From: Colletotrichum lupini
Lineage: Eukaryota > Ascomycota > Sordariomycetes > Glomerellales > Glomerellaceae
Direction: 5' to 3'
DNA length: 64,000 nt
NCBI RefSeq assembly: GCF_023278565.1
Contig: NC_064680.1
Coordinates: 3,844,001 to 3,908,000, forward strand
This document shows, piece by piece, positions 27,070-40,049 of this stretch. Each line of letters begins with the position of its first letter. The stretch's first letter is position 1. A model generated the notes under the pieces. The model made no database searches and was not told the DNA's origin. It saw only the letters and a list, made by a program, of their open reading frames with translations. The position numbers and the translations under genes were made by a program.

Positions 27070-27320
27070 TATATAATTAATTATATTAAGCCCTTTACTT
27101 ACTCTTTTTTTTATAATTACTTTTTTTATTCTTTTTATTTTTTTTATTTAGTTCTTATTCTATTCTTTTTTAATAATCTCCCAATTTTAACTTTTATTAT
27201 TCTAATTCTTTTTAATTCTTTTTATTAATAATAGTATTTAAAAAATATAAATTAAAGTTATATATATAGCTTTTATAATTAAGTTAGTATATTAATTAAC
27301 TTATTACTCTCTCGAACTCT
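27070..27320. repeat. T-rich low-complexity stretch
   Basis: Long runs of T with short C and A interruptions on the plus strand (for example ctcttttttttataattac). It sits between the truncated C3 and the 5'-truncated Gypsy-3 and may belong to D2. Not recognised. Confidence 0.4.
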
Positions 27321-28335
27321 TATTAATATTAGTTTATAATTTAGATAAACCTTATAACGTTATTCAATAACGTACTTAAATAGAAATTAATTATAAGGTA
27401 TTATTTAGCGTTAATAATGTTAGTTTTAAAGAGAACGACGATAAATTATAATATAAATATATTTATTTATTTAAAAATAACTAAGCTATTTAGTTTTAAA
27501 AAATTAAAGAACGTAAGAAGGTTATAATAACTTTTTATACGAACGAAAATTACTCTCTACTTAGTTTTAAAACCCCTTTTTATAAAGAATTATTTTAAAT
27601 AGAATACTTAAATAATAAATACTTTTAATATCTTATATCTAAGTAAAGTAATCGTTTTTATTTACGAAAATACGATAATAAAACTATTAAAAATATTTAT
27701 ATAGAAGATTAATTACTTAGTTAGACGTTATTAAGTTTTAATAATAGTAATAGAGTTATATTCGGACTAGACCTTAACTTCTTTATAAAGTGCTTTAATA
27801 GTAAATATATAAAATAAAAAAACTATAAATATAACTAATATTAAATTTATTATATTAAAAAAACTAAGGCTTAGAGAGAGTATTAAAAGAAATATAAATA
27901 AGAAACCTATTTAAGAAAATAAATAATAAAAAACTAAAAAAGCTAATTATAAAGAAAAAATAAAAAATAAAAATAAAAAAGAAGTTCTTATATATAACTA
28001 TATAATATAATAACGTATACTTATAAGTTAATTTTAATATTTATAAATAAAAATTAAATATTATAATTAATAATAATATATAAGAAATTTGTATTTTATT
28101 AAGAATAGTAAATAAACTTAAGTTATTATAGGTATATAAAAATAAACTATACTAATTATAAATAATAAAAAGAGAATAAGTTAATTATAACTATAAATAT
28201 ATTAATTAAAAACCCGTATATTTCTTAATATATATTAATAATTAATAAAAATAATTATAATATAATATTATAAAGATTGGAAATATTAATATTATTTTAG
28301 GACTTTCGTAATTATAAAAATATAACTTATAAATA

Positions 28336-29503
28336 GCCCCCTAACAAAGCAATCCGCCGGGGCCGTACTATGTATTACGTATTAGGGAAAACTAAGTATA
28401 TTACGCTCTATACTTAATTACTAATTAAAATAGTTAACTAACTTAACTATTATCTTCTTTTTATTAATAGCTCTTAACCTTCCCCTACCTATCTAAAGGG
28501 CGAGCTATACTTACTTTAATATATATAAGACCTCTTAGTACTAGCCCACGTAAATAACTAAATTTTATATTATATACTCTTTTTTATTAAAGGTTAAGGG
28601 GCTCTTTATATATTCCCTTATATTTATAATATAACTTATATTAAAAGGACTTTTAGCTTTATAAAGTATAATTTCTAAGTTAGTATTAATATATTAAATC
28701 TTAACGTCCGTATTAGCCCGGCTATTTATAATATTCGTATTATTACTTAACTAAATTCCGTATTATTAAAAAGTACTTTACTAATTTTTAGGCATATTTA
28801 CGTTAATTACGATAGCTATAGCGTCGAGCTAGCCGAAGAGGGCGCTTAGCCCGAGAGGAGTAGACTTATTAACGGGCATCTTTAGCTTATTAATTATTAA
28901 CTATATACTAAGAGAGTAGGTTCTCGTCGAGGTAGTATTTTAACTAGCTAACCTCTTAACTAATTATCTAACTAGCTATCTAGGTAGTAGTTTATATATT
29001 AATAGGTTTATTTAGTAGATTGATTTAGTAAATTTATTTAGTTTAAATAGAGAGTAGTTTTAGGTAATATTAGAAGTAATAAGGATAAAAAGAATCTTTA
29101 CGAGCTTTATAAATATTAGCCTATTTAGCCCTTTTTTTAAAAACCTCTATATCGCTATTAAAGTTTAGAACCTCTATAGTTAAGGGCTGTTTCTAACTAT
29201 TACGGCCGACTATTATAGCTAATTATTACGGCCGACCTCTATTATTAACTTTTCTAGCTGGCGCTACTACGTAAGTATATTACTTAGCCTATCGTTAGTA
29301 AGTAGCTAAAGAGGGTAGCTTACCTATCCCGAATTATATAGTAATTTTCGTATTAAAATTACTATATTATATTAAGCGCGTACTTAGGGTATATTATATA
29401 TATTATATAATTAAAAAGTATACTATATCGTATAATTTCTTTTAAAAGCGTAATCTTATTAAGGTCGATCTTTTGCGCCTATAAAGCCGGAAAAAAACCA
29501 CTA
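28336..29503 (-). mobile_element. Family C element, copy C5
   Basis: 1168 bp, minus orientation, flanked by a perfect 14-bp duplication ataacttataaata (28322-28335 and 29504-29517). The intact gypsy site is at about 11240. The far end keeps the family terminus ggaaaaaaaccactac with its CpA sites. Confidence 0.75.
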
Positions 29504-30353
29504 CATAACTTATAAATAAATTAGATTATTAACTAGATCCTTTAGGAAAATTTAATTACTAAACGACTTAAAAAGAAAAATTTAACCGGATTTTTAAAAA
29601 CTTTTAAAAAACGAGAATAAATATAATATATAGCTTTAATTAAAATAATAAAAAGTTATAAAAGGTTTATAACTAATACTAATAATTAGGGATCGTAATA
29701 ATTTTAAACTATATTTAAGGAATATTAAATATATATAAAACTATTTATAAAACTTAAAGAAATAGAATTATTAAAGTATAATAACTAAGATATAAAAATT
29801 AAATTTAAAAAAAAGAACGTAACTTAAGTTCTATTTAATATATTTAATAAATTAAAAAGAATAAGAGTACTTTAATAAATATATTAATAAGAAACTTAAA
29901 AAAGGATATATTTAACTATTAAATTCTTTTATAAAATTCCCCTTATTCTTTATATTGAAAAAAAAGGGGGAAATTAAGACCTATTATTAATTATAAAAAA
30001 CTTAATAAAATTATAAGAAAGAATTACTATCTCTTATTACTTATTACTAAGCTTAGAGATTTATTTTATAAAACTAACTAGTTTATTATTCTAAATTTTA
30101 AAGAAGTATTTAACTAAATTCGAATTAAAAAAGGAGATAAATAGAAAATAGTATTCTAAACTTATAAAGAACTTTTTAAATACTTTATTATACCCTTTAA
30201 ACTTATTAATACTTTAATAACTTTTTAAATAATAGTTAATTACGTATTTTAAAAGTATATTAAGATTTTTATTATTATTTATATTAATAATATTCTTATC
30301 TTCTCCCCTAATTTTAAAATATATAAAAAGTATATTTATATAGTATTTTAAAA

Positions 30354-31434
30354 CCCCCCGACGGAGTAATCCGCCGGGGCCGTACTATATATTACGTATT
30401 AAAAAAAACTAGGTATATTACGCTCTATACCTAATTACTAATTAAAATAGTAGTTAATTAACTTAACTATTTTTTTTTTTATTAATAGCTCTTAACTTTC
30501 CCCCGCAATCCTCTAAGTTCTAACTATCTAAAGAGCGAGCTATACTTATTTTAATATATATAAGACCTCTTAGTACTAGCTTATATAAGTAGCTAGATCT
30601 TATATTATATACTCTTTTTTATTAAAAATTAAGGGGCCCCTTATATATTCTTTTATATTTATAATATAGCTTATATTAAAGGGATTTTTAGTTTTATAAA
30701 GTATAATTTCTAAGTTAATATTAATATATTAAATCTTAATATTTATATTAGCCCGGCTATTTATAGTATTCGTATTATTACTTAACTAAATTTTATATTA
30801 CTAAAAAGTACTTCGCTAATCCTTAGGTATATTTACGTTAGTTATAATAATTATAGTATTAAGCTAGCTAAAGAGGGCGCCTAGCCCGAGAGGGGTAGAC
30901 TTATTAATAAGTATTTTTAAAATAGGTTCTCGTTAAGTAGTAGTTTATATATTAATAGGTTTATTTAATAAATTTATTTAGTAAATTTATTTAGTTTAAA
31001 TAGAGAGTAGCTTTAGGCGATATTAAAGGCGATAAAGACAAAAAAATCTTTATAAGCTTTAGTACGAATAGTAAATATTAGCCTATTTAGCCTTTTTTTT
31101 AAAAAAACTTTTACGTTATTATTAAAGTTTAGAACCTTTGCGATTAAAAAAGGCTACCTCTAACTATTACGGCTAATTATTATAGTTAACTATTATAGCT
31201 AACTTTTACTATCGACCTTTCTAACTAGCGCCGCTACGTAAAGGGTAGCTTACTTATCCTAAATTATATAGCAGTTTTCGTATTAAAATTATTATATTAC
31301 GTTAAGTACGTACTTAGGGTATATTACGCGTATTATATAGTTAAAAAGTATATTGTATTATATAATTTCTTTTAAAAACGTAATCCCGTTAAGGTCGATC
31401 TTTTGCGCCTATAAAGCTAGAAAAAAACTACTAT
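30354..31434 (-). mobile_element. Family C element, copy C6
   Basis: 1081 bp, minus orientation, flanked by 14-bp duplications atagtattttaaaa (30340-30353) and ataatattttaaaa (31435-31448), which differ by one G/A transition. The hairpin at 30356-30379 is fully intact: CCCCGACGGA, loop GTAA, TCCGCCGGGG with one mismatch in the stem. Confidence 0.75.
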
Positions 31435-32611
31435 ATAATATTTTAAAAACTTTAAAATACTAAGTTATATACCAAATCTTCTAAATACGAGTTTTATATA
31501 TAAAAAGTAGACTTTTTTAAATATATTATTATACTAAAATAAATCTATATATAAGTATTAAAAATAAAAATAGTTAAGGACTAGTTTATATTATAAAACG
31601 TTAAGAACGTATAAGGATTCTTAGGATTTATTAATTTTTATTAATAATTCCTTAAGGATTATATTAATATAATTAGACCTTTTAATAACTTAATATAAAA
31701 GGATACCCTATTTATTTAGGATCCTAAGTATAAAAAAGTATTTATTAAAATTAAAAATATAGTTATTTCTAAACTAGTTATTATAATTTTAAACCCCTAA
31801 AAACCTTTTAAAACTAAGACTAATACTTTAGATTCTATTATAAAAGCAGTTTTAAAATAATAAAATAAATAAAAAAAGCTTTATTTATATTATTTCTATT
31901 TTAAAGTATTTTATAAAATAGAATTAAATTAGTAGATTTATAATAAAGAACTAATAACAATTATCGAAGTATTTTAAAAATAAAGATTATAATTATTTAA
32001 AACTAAGTACGAAGTTATAGTTTATATAAACTATAAAAATTTTATAAACGTTATAATAAATAAGAACCTAAATAAATCATAAGTTAAATAGAGCGAATTC
32101 CTATTTAAATATAATTTTAAATTATTTATTAAAAAGGTTTAAAAAATAATAGAATAGACGTTCTTAATAAAAGACTTAATTACGAAGTTACGGTTTTTGA
32201 AAAAACCTAAGTTATTTTTAAATAAAAAATGAATAGTAGCCTCGTATTAATTATAAGACTTTTTATAATAATTAAAAAGATTAATACTAGCTTAATTAAA
32301 AACATAACCCCTAAGCTTATTATAAAACTTTATAATATATTAGTATATAACTGTTAAAGAATTATTAAAACGTAAAAACGGATTTATTAATATTATAATA
32401 AATCCGTTATACGTATTAAAATTACGGAAGTAATTAAGGATTATATAACTTATAAAAAAAATAAGAATAGCTTCTATAAACTATATAAAGAGCTATAATT
32501 ATTATAATTACTAATAGAAATATAGTAATTAATTATATAGAACTTTATTATTAAACTACTAAAGTTTAAAGAACTATTTATTAAAATATAGTCCGATAGT
32601 ATTTTAATTAT

Positions 32612-33642
32612 TTATTTTTTATTTCTACCTTTACTAACTACTCGGGCGATTTTTAATATCGTTTATATAATATTAATATACGGTATTAGTAAATACTTAT
32701 ACTATCTCGCTAAACTATTTTCTTTGGATTTTCTAACTTTTTAACTTTCCTTCTTATAAAGTTTATAACTATAGATTATTAATAGTAATAATAAGCGCTA
32801 CTACTTTATAAGCCTACTACGTACTTAACTAAGTTAGCTACCCTTCTAAATAATAATAGCTTATAACGGTAGTATTAGAAATACCCTCGTTACCGTCGTT
32901 AAGAATAATACCGACCTTTATAAGCACGATATCTACCCTAGTACTTTTAACTTTACTTATATATATATATATTCGTTACCTTATTTCCTTTATTAAAATC
33001 AAAAAACGCTACTTCCCTCGCTATTTATCGCTATTATACTATTACTATTATACTATTACTATTACTATTACGCTATTACTATTATTATTACTATTTAACT
33101 ATCTACCTTAAGCATACTTTATTAAAATACTAAGACGCTACTAATAACTCGTCGACCCTTAGGGCTTCTTTAATAGCTAAAAGTTATTTAATCCTATAAG
33201 TATTATACTAAACGACCCCGAGCTATAAAGAGACCGCCTTAATAAATACTATATTAGTAATATCGACTTATAAAAGACGGATAGATATATTATAATAAGC
33301 GTCGCCCTTATTAATACCTTTTTAATATAATATAATAATATAAATAAGCCTAGACTTAATAATATAATTAAGAGCTTAAAAAGAGCGTAGGCGAGCATAT
33401 TAAATAAAAATAGTAATAAGAAGAGGTTATTATTAAATAAAATAAAGAGAGAAAGTAAGGGGTAGTATTCGGCTATTAAAAGGGTAATTAATATATTATA
33501 ATAGGATTGTTAATATCTACGGCCGGCTATTATTAATTATAAAGTTTATTACGTAATAAAAACTTAATATTAACTTTAATAAACTAGCTTACTTATGAAG
33601 GCGAAGATGGCCCTTAATGAGGCGGACCGGACCCTAAAGGGG
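32612..33642 (-). mobile_element. Family B element, copy B3
   Basis: 1031 bp, minus orientation, flanked by the 12-bp duplication tattttaattat (32600-32611 and 33643-33654). The A-rich tail appears as tttattttttatttc at the left; the head accctaaaggggtattt is at the right. The three B copies share both ends although orientation and target differ. Confidence 0.7.
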
Positions 33643-35257
33643 TATTTTAATTATAATTAACTAACTTATTAAGTTTACTTATTTTATTTTTTATAAAGAA
33701 TTTAATATTATAAAAGACCTAATATACGTATTTACTAAGGTTATATTTTTAAATTATAGTTTACTAAAAGAAATTATTTTTAATAAAAATAAGCTATTTA
33801 TTTTAAAGTTTTAAAAATCTCTAATTTCGTAACTTAATATAAACTATAAGTTATTAATATTATTTTATTTATAAACTAATAAATAGATATAAAGGATTAA
33901 CTAAATCCTCGAAATATACTTTTAATATTATATAAATTATAACTAAGATAATTAAGTAGCGCTTTTATTAATAACTAAGTTCGTATATAATAATATAATT
34001 AATAAAAATATAAAAGAATTTCTCCTTTATTTTAACTACGGATTCTAACTAATAATATATAAGAAAGTATAATAAAAATTATAAACTATAAGAGTTATAA
34101 TAAATAAAAATAAACTTAAGAAGATTTATAAGTAAATATTAATAAACTTCAAGTTCATATAATAATATATATAAAAAAATACGAATAAATTAAAGGTTAA
34201 AAAACTATTTTTAAAAAAGGGGGATAGTACTTATTCTTTTTATTATAATATTAAAACGAAACGACTAAGTAATAAGTTAAATTATAAAAAGCTTAAACTC
34301 TTTAAAATTATTAAAAAAGTCTTATTAATTAATTATAAATTAAGATTATTAAATATAATACGATATTATCCTATTTTTTATATTTTATTATTTAAACTTA
34401 TACTAAGAGGTTTATATATAAGAAATTATATTATTATTAAACTAAATTAATTAGAATATAAAATCGAACGGATTATTAACTATAGAGTTAAGAATAAAAT
34501 ACGAGAATTTCTAATTAAATAAAAAAACTACGGATATAAAAAAAATATAAGAACTTATTATAAACTTCTAAAGCTTTTAAAAATCCTTTTTAAAATATTA
34601 AAGTTAAAATTAAAACTAAAACTTTTAGTTATTATAATATCTTAATTAATTGTTTTTAAAGTATTATTAAATTATACTTCTTGCGTAGTAATTAACTTAT
34701 TTTCGTTAATAATATTAAAAAGATTAATAATTACTTTCCCTTTTTTAAATACTATCCTTTTTTTTAAAAGAAAAACGATTTAATTTTAATAAAGATTAGT
34801 TTATTTTAGTTTGGATATAATATAAAGCTTTTGTTTATTTTTAAAAAAAGAGCTTTTTTATTTCTTTTCTATATTTTAACTTATTAGTTTTAAATTAAAA
34901 ACGATTTATTATAAATATAGTTAATATAAAGAATATTAATGAAAAAAAGAAATTTATAATTATATATAGTATTAGTAATCGCATTATAAAAATAACTACG
35001 ACGTATATATTTATAGTATTTTAATTTACTCTTTAATATTTTATATTTTCGCTCCGATAAATAATAAAATAAATAAAGTATTTTAACTTCGAATCCTTAC
35101 TTTTTAATTTTAAAAAATAAGCCTTAATTAATAATATATTAAAAATTTAGTAAATATTTTAGTATTTTTAAAAAAACTACTTAACGGACCCTAACCTAAG
35201 CTAAGACGACTTATTTATAAGTTTCTTAAAATAAGACTTTTAAAAAAAAAGACTTAA

Positions 35258-35795
35258 TATTATAACTTAATATATATAACTAAAACTAAGGCCCGCTCCG
35301 TAAGCTTATAATAATTATAATATATTATATATATAGAAATATAAGAATATAAAATAACTTTTATAAAATAAAGAAATTATAAATAAGTTATATATAAATA
35401 AGAAGTAGTAATTATATAATAAAGTAATTATTATAATTACTTTAAGTAATTACTTATTAATATTTACTAAGTAATTACTTAACAAATAAGAGTAATTATT
35501 AATAAAAATATATTTATAAATAGACTTATATATAATATAAACTTAAGCCGAACTTAAGAATAGACTTCTATAACTTCTTTAGTAATTAACTTAATATTAA
35601 ATTTTATAATTACTTTTAGCTATTTTTATTAAAAATCCTTTTTAATAAGATTATAATTAATTACTAAAGCCTTACTTACTTTACGATTTATAAATATAGT
35701 TTTAGGGAAACTATTTATAATTATAATATTACTTACGTAATATTCATAACCTTAACCTTTATTAATATACTTATTATAATTAGCTAGCCGTAATA
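35258..35795 (+). repeat. 3' LTR of Gypsy-3
   Basis: 538 bp, starts tattataacttaatatat and ends gctagccgtaata. It aligns with the other gypsy LTRs over its full length. Confidence 0.8.
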
Positions 35796-35967
35796 CTTAA
35801 ATTATAATTATATAAAAAATTTATAAAAAAAGATAAGTATTTTAAAAAAAAGTAATAAAATCTAAGTATATTAATAATAAATTTTTAAATTAATTAGAAA
35901 TAGAAAATTTTAAATATCCTTAAGAGCTATACGTCCATATTAATTCTTATTATTATAATAAATAATA

Positions 35968-36036
35968 TAAATAAAACTATATATATATACATATATATAT
36001 ATTATTATTATTATTATTATTTATTATAATAACAAG
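35968..36036. repeat. AT and ATT microsatellite
   Basis: Runs of ta repeats followed by tat-tat-tat triplets. Simple sequence only. Confidence 0.6.
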
Positions 36037-36199
36037 AGTATATATTATCATAAAATATTAATATTATAATTATAAATAGTAAATTATATTAAATATATAA
36101 TTATATAATAAGCTTATAATTTATTAAAATAAGTTAATAATTTATTATTTTATTATTTATATATTAATTTATATTTATAAATATTATAGAAATTAGAAA

Positions 36200-36375
36200 G
36201 GTAGAAATATTTAAGAAATATTTAAAAAATATTAAGGAAATATTTAAAACATGTTAAGGAAATATTTAGGAAATATTTAATATATATTAAAGAAATCTTT
36301 AGGAAATTTTTAGGAAATTTCTAAGAAACGTTTAGGAAACCTTTCAGAAATTTTTAAGAAATTATTAGGAAATAT
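36200..36375 (+). repeat. 11-bp tandem repeat, 16 units
   Basis: A strict 11-bp period over 176 bp, exactly sixteen units with no indel. Consensus TTAGGAAATAT; late units are mostly TTAGGAAATTT. Most unit differences are G/A or C/T transitions. The A-tracts recur close to once per helical turn, so intrinsic DNA bending is possible (inference). It is not the TTAGGG telomere repeat. Confidence 0.85.
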
Positions 36376-38030
36376 TTATAATTAACATATTATCTACTTA
36401 GTATTTATAGCCTTAACCTCTATTTATATATTTATTATAAATATTTATTCATAATATTACGGCATTTTTAATTTATATAGTACTACTTTAAAAAGGTAAG
36501 TAAAATATTTCTATTTTAATAAACTCTTTACTTATAAACTTCTCTAAACTAATTATTCCCTATTATTCCTTAACCCTTAATTATACTTTTTACTTATTTA
36601 TATTTTTAATAAAAATATAAGTAAAAATAGCGGTTTTTTTTTTTAAATTTATCTTATTATCGTTAGAATTATTAATAGGGGTAGGCTAAACCGGCTTACC
36701 CTTAATTACTTTATTATTCCGGCCTATTTACTTAAGGGTTTTAAAGATTTTTAAAAATAATTAATATTAAGTATAATAATATATAAGTATTAATAAAGTA
36801 ACTTATTAAAAATATCTTTATTTAGTATAAGTTTAAAATAATAATATTTATAAAATATTAAAGAAGTCGGCTTATATATATTAGGGAGAGGGTAAGTTAT
36901 AAAATCTAATTAAAAAGAGCGTTAATTAAGGAATAAATTATACTTATTATAGTTAATAATATCCTACGATTTATAAACTTTATAACTCTCCTCGGGGCCG
37001 AGCTTAACGTTTATTTTTATCTAGGCGACGTTTTATTAAAAATAATTAGTTTTATAAACTAAAAATATTTCGAAAATATTTCTATTTATAGTACTATCCT
37101 TTTTAAAAAAGATAATAAATAATATTTTATTATTTATAATAGCCTTAGGCTTTTAAAAAGTATTTAAGGGCGTATTTTAGCCCTTTATAAATAATATTAT
37201 TCTAATATAATATTTTATAAAAAACTATTAATAAGGCTAAAAATATTAACGTAAAATAGGAAATAATTTATAAATAACCTCGAGGTTAATAGTAATAAAG
37301 AGGGATTTTTTATAAAAAATCGTAGAGTTAATATAATAACCCTTTTTAAAGTACTTTTTAAGTATATTAAAAAACGATTAGTAATAGTTATTAAAATAAA
37401 GGCTATTAGTTTCTAGTTTCTAAGTAATAATAATAAAGTTCTCTTAATAATAAGATTACTTAACCTTATTAATATAAAAATAAATAAATAAATCGTATAT
37501 TTAATTATAATAATAAAAATAAAACTTATGTCGTTAGTTTTAAATATAAAAAGATTCTTAGGCTAGCCCCTCTTATTATTAATATAGGACTTAAAATTAT
37601 TATTATTATAATAGTAAGAAAGTATTATAAAATTAATTTAGAAATATTTTTAATTAATTATTAATAAATTCTGAGTGTAATAGTAAGTTTTATAATAAAT
37701 TTTTTTAATAAAAGTTATTATAAAGGGTAAAAGTTTAAAAAAAGGGATATAAAAGTTTAAAAAAAGGGACGTAACTTAACTAGGGTAAAAGAAAAGTATA
37801 AGTCGGAATTATTTTTTATAAAGCGGACCTTAATTAAGTAATAATACCCTAATTAGCTATAATTTATTTTTAAAATATTTCTAACCCGAGTACCCTAAAA
37901 AAAAAGCGAAGTCTAATTAGTTAAATTTAGCCGGGATTTACTAATATCTAAGTACTTATTATTATATATAGGACTCTTACCTTAACTAGGGGGGGTTATT
38001 ATTAGTTTATATATAGACTCCTAATGTTCT
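36376..38030. repeat. RIP-degraded AT-rich DNA up to the block edge
   Basis: CA/TG-poor AT-rich DNA without an open frame. The stretch 36385-36460 resembles the last 75 bp of the gypsy LTR (tacttagtatttatagccttaacc), suggesting a small relic. The remainder is unclassified. Composition changes abruptly to about half GC near 38030. Confidence 0.65.
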
Positions 38031-38140
38031 ACCCCGCGAGCCCGACTTGCGCTCCGATATCTGCCCCACTATGAACAAATTTCCAGTTTAATTCAGGCCG
38101 GTCTGGTCCCGTTGATTAAGTTGTTGGGGCCCGCCGTTCG

Positions 38141-38190
38141 TGACTCTTTCTTGGACGATTCCTCTGCTTCTGTTCCGGTCTGAGTGACTC
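38141..38190 (+). promoter_or_regulatory. Two TGACTC motifs upstream of ILV1 (possible CPC1/Gcn4 sites)
   Basis: TGACTC occurs at 38141-38146 and 38185-38190, the second within TGAGTGACTC. TGACTC is the core bound by Gcn4/CPC1 in general amino-acid control, which regulates isoleucine-valine genes in yeast and Neurospora. Both lie within 90 bp of the start codon and could be in the leader instead. Functional role is inferred. Confidence 0.4.
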
Positions 38191-38230
38191 CTCTTCTTCT
38201 CACAAACACCTTTCCCAAGACATCAGGACA

Positions 38231-40049
38231 ATGTCAGAGAACGCAGAGCCCCCCGTTGTCGCCGTCATGACCAACGGAACACTCAATGGCGTCAATGGCG
38301 ACCACCCGCCGCGCCCAAGAACACCGCAGCCCGCCGGAATGTCCTTGACTGAGTACAGCGCCAACCCGTCCACGCCGCCAGAGGAGAGAAGGAGCCGCAT
38401 CAAGGGTGTTGTTCCCGAGGACTTTCTGCTGCCTGATGGCCACCCAGACGTGAGAATCATCCCCAATGGCAATGCTAATGGCTCAATTGGGACCACCGCT
38501 AAACATTTGTGTGCTCGTCTAGTACCTCCGAATGATCGCCGCCGCGACGTCCCGCGTCTACGAAGCCTGCAAGGTCACACCGCTCCAGCCCGCCGTCAAT
38601 CTCAGCAACCGACTCGAGTGCAATGTTCTACTCAAGCGCGAGGACCAGCAGCCCGTCTTCAGCTTCAAGCTGCGCGGCGCCTACAACAAGATGGCCCACC
38701 TCGACCCCGCCGTTAGCTGGAAGGGCGTCGTCTGTTGCTCCGCCGGTAACCACGCTCAGGGCGTCGCCTACTCGGCCCGCAAGCTCAAAATTCCCGCGAC
38801 CATCGTCATGCCCGAAGCCACACCTAGCATCAAGCATCTGAACGTTGCGCGCCTGGGCGGACACGTTGTCTTGCACGGTGCCGACTTCGATGCCGCCAAG
38901 GAGGAGTGCGGCCGGAGAGCGGCGCAGGACGGCCTGATCAACATCCCGCCATTTGACGACCCGTACGTCATTGCGGGCCAGGGAACCATTGGTATGGAGC
39001 TGTTCGGCCAGATCAACATGTCCAAGCTCGATGCCATCTTTTGCTGTGTCGGAGGTGGTGGCCTCATCTCCGGAATTGGTGTCTACGTGAAGCGCATGGC
39101 GCCCCACGTTAAGATCATTGGTGTTGAGACCTACGACGCCAACGCTCTGGTCCAGTCCTTGGCCAAGGGAGAGCGAGTGGTGTTGGACAGCGTCGGCCTC
39201 TTTGCAGACGGTGCCGCCGTCAAGACCGTCGGCGAGGAGACGTTCCGCCTCTGCAAGGACGTTGTGGATGAGGTCATCCAAGTCACCACGGACGAGGTCT
39301 GCGCTGCCATCAAGGACATGTACGACGACACTCGCGCCGGTCTCGAGCCCGCCGGCGCCCTTTCCATTGCCGGCCTCAAGAAATACGTCGCTCAGAACCC
39401 GAGCGATCGCCGCAAGACCATGGTGGCTGTCACCTCTGGCGCCAACATGAACTTTGACAGGCTGCGTTTCGTCGCTGAGCGCGCCACCCTTGGTGAGGGT
39501 AAGGAGGCCCTGCTGGCGGTCAGCATTCCCGAGAAGCCCGGTGCCTTCTCCAACCTCATCACCAGCATCATGCCCCACTCCGTGACCGAGTTCTCATACC
39601 GCTACGCGACCGACGAAGTCGCCAATGTTCTTATTGGTATCTCCCTGACAGCCCCTGCACCGCAAAGAACGCAGGAGCTGCAGATGCTCTTGGAGCGCAT
39701 TCGGTCGCACGACATGTCGGTGACGGATCTCTCGGGCGACGAGCTCGCCAAGAGCCACATCCGGTACCTCGTCGGTGGTCGCTCCAACGTGCCCAACGAG
39801 CGCCTGTACATGTTCAACTTCCCTGAGCGGCCCGGCGCTTTGGAGAAATTCCTCATGACCCTGCGTCCCAAGTTCAATATTAGTCTGTTTAACTACCGTA
39901 ACTACGGTGGTGACACGGGTAAGATCTTGGCGGGTATTCTCTGCCCCGACAACGAGGTTGATCAATTGGAGACGTTCTTGACTGAGATTGGATACCCGTG
40001 GGAGGACTGCACCCAGTCGGCCGTCTTCAAGACTTTCCTCCGTAGTTAG
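38231..40049 (+). CDS. ILV1: Threonine dehydratase (threonine ammonia-lyase), biosynthetic
   Basis: PLP enzyme turning L-threonine into 2-oxobutanoate and ammonia, the first step of isoleucine synthesis, in mitochondria. Exons 38231-38449 and 38523-40049 around a 73-bp phase-0 intron (GTGAGA...CTAG) give 581 aa, close to yeast Ilv1 (576). The join reads DGHPD|YLRMIAA, as in other fungi. The PLP lysine lies in [11 protein letters not shown] (Lys122); the phosphate-binding loop GGGGLISG is at 250-257. Two ACT-like regulatory repeats follow (IPEKPGAF near 408 and FPERPGAL near 508), the site of isoleucine feedback. The N-terminus is Pro/Asn-rich with no clear mitochondrial presequence; later in-frame Met codons at 38267 and 38339 are alternative starts. 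It lies 200 bp from the RIP block yet shows no RIP damage. Confidence 0.96.

Larger units (their letters stand above)
27321..35795 (+). mobile_element. Ty3/gypsy retrotransposon Gypsy-3, 5' truncated, with three nested inserts
   Basis: Starts mid-element at the equivalent of about 10280 in Gypsy-1 and runs collinearly to a 3' LTR at 35258-35795. It lacks the 5' LTR and gag. C5, C6 and B3 are nested inside. It keeps the 1.15-kb stretch that Gypsy-2 has lost. RIP-inactivated. Confidence 0.8.
19960..35944. mobile_element. Second TIR transposon D2, mostly replaced by nested elements
   Basis: A TIR like that of D1 starts at 19960 (aggaattaataaggacg). A matching inverted end, truncated, lies at about 35860-35944 (taagagctatacgtcc). 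Between them are only about 0.9 kb of possible D2 sequence (19960-20496, 27070-27320, 35796-35944); the rest is a family C copy and Gypsy-2 and -3. That the two ends belong to one element is inferred, and no target duplication could be verified. Confidence 0.4.

Noticed and set aside
36200..36375. Telomere or CRISPR-like array
   Set aside because: The 11-bp unit is not the TTAGGG telomere repeat, and there are no spacers; CRISPR arrays do not occur in nuclear fungal DNA.
38628..39578. 316-codon frame on the minus strand over ILV1
   Set aside because: Antisense shadow of a GC-rich, strongly conserved coding exon; no domain of its own.
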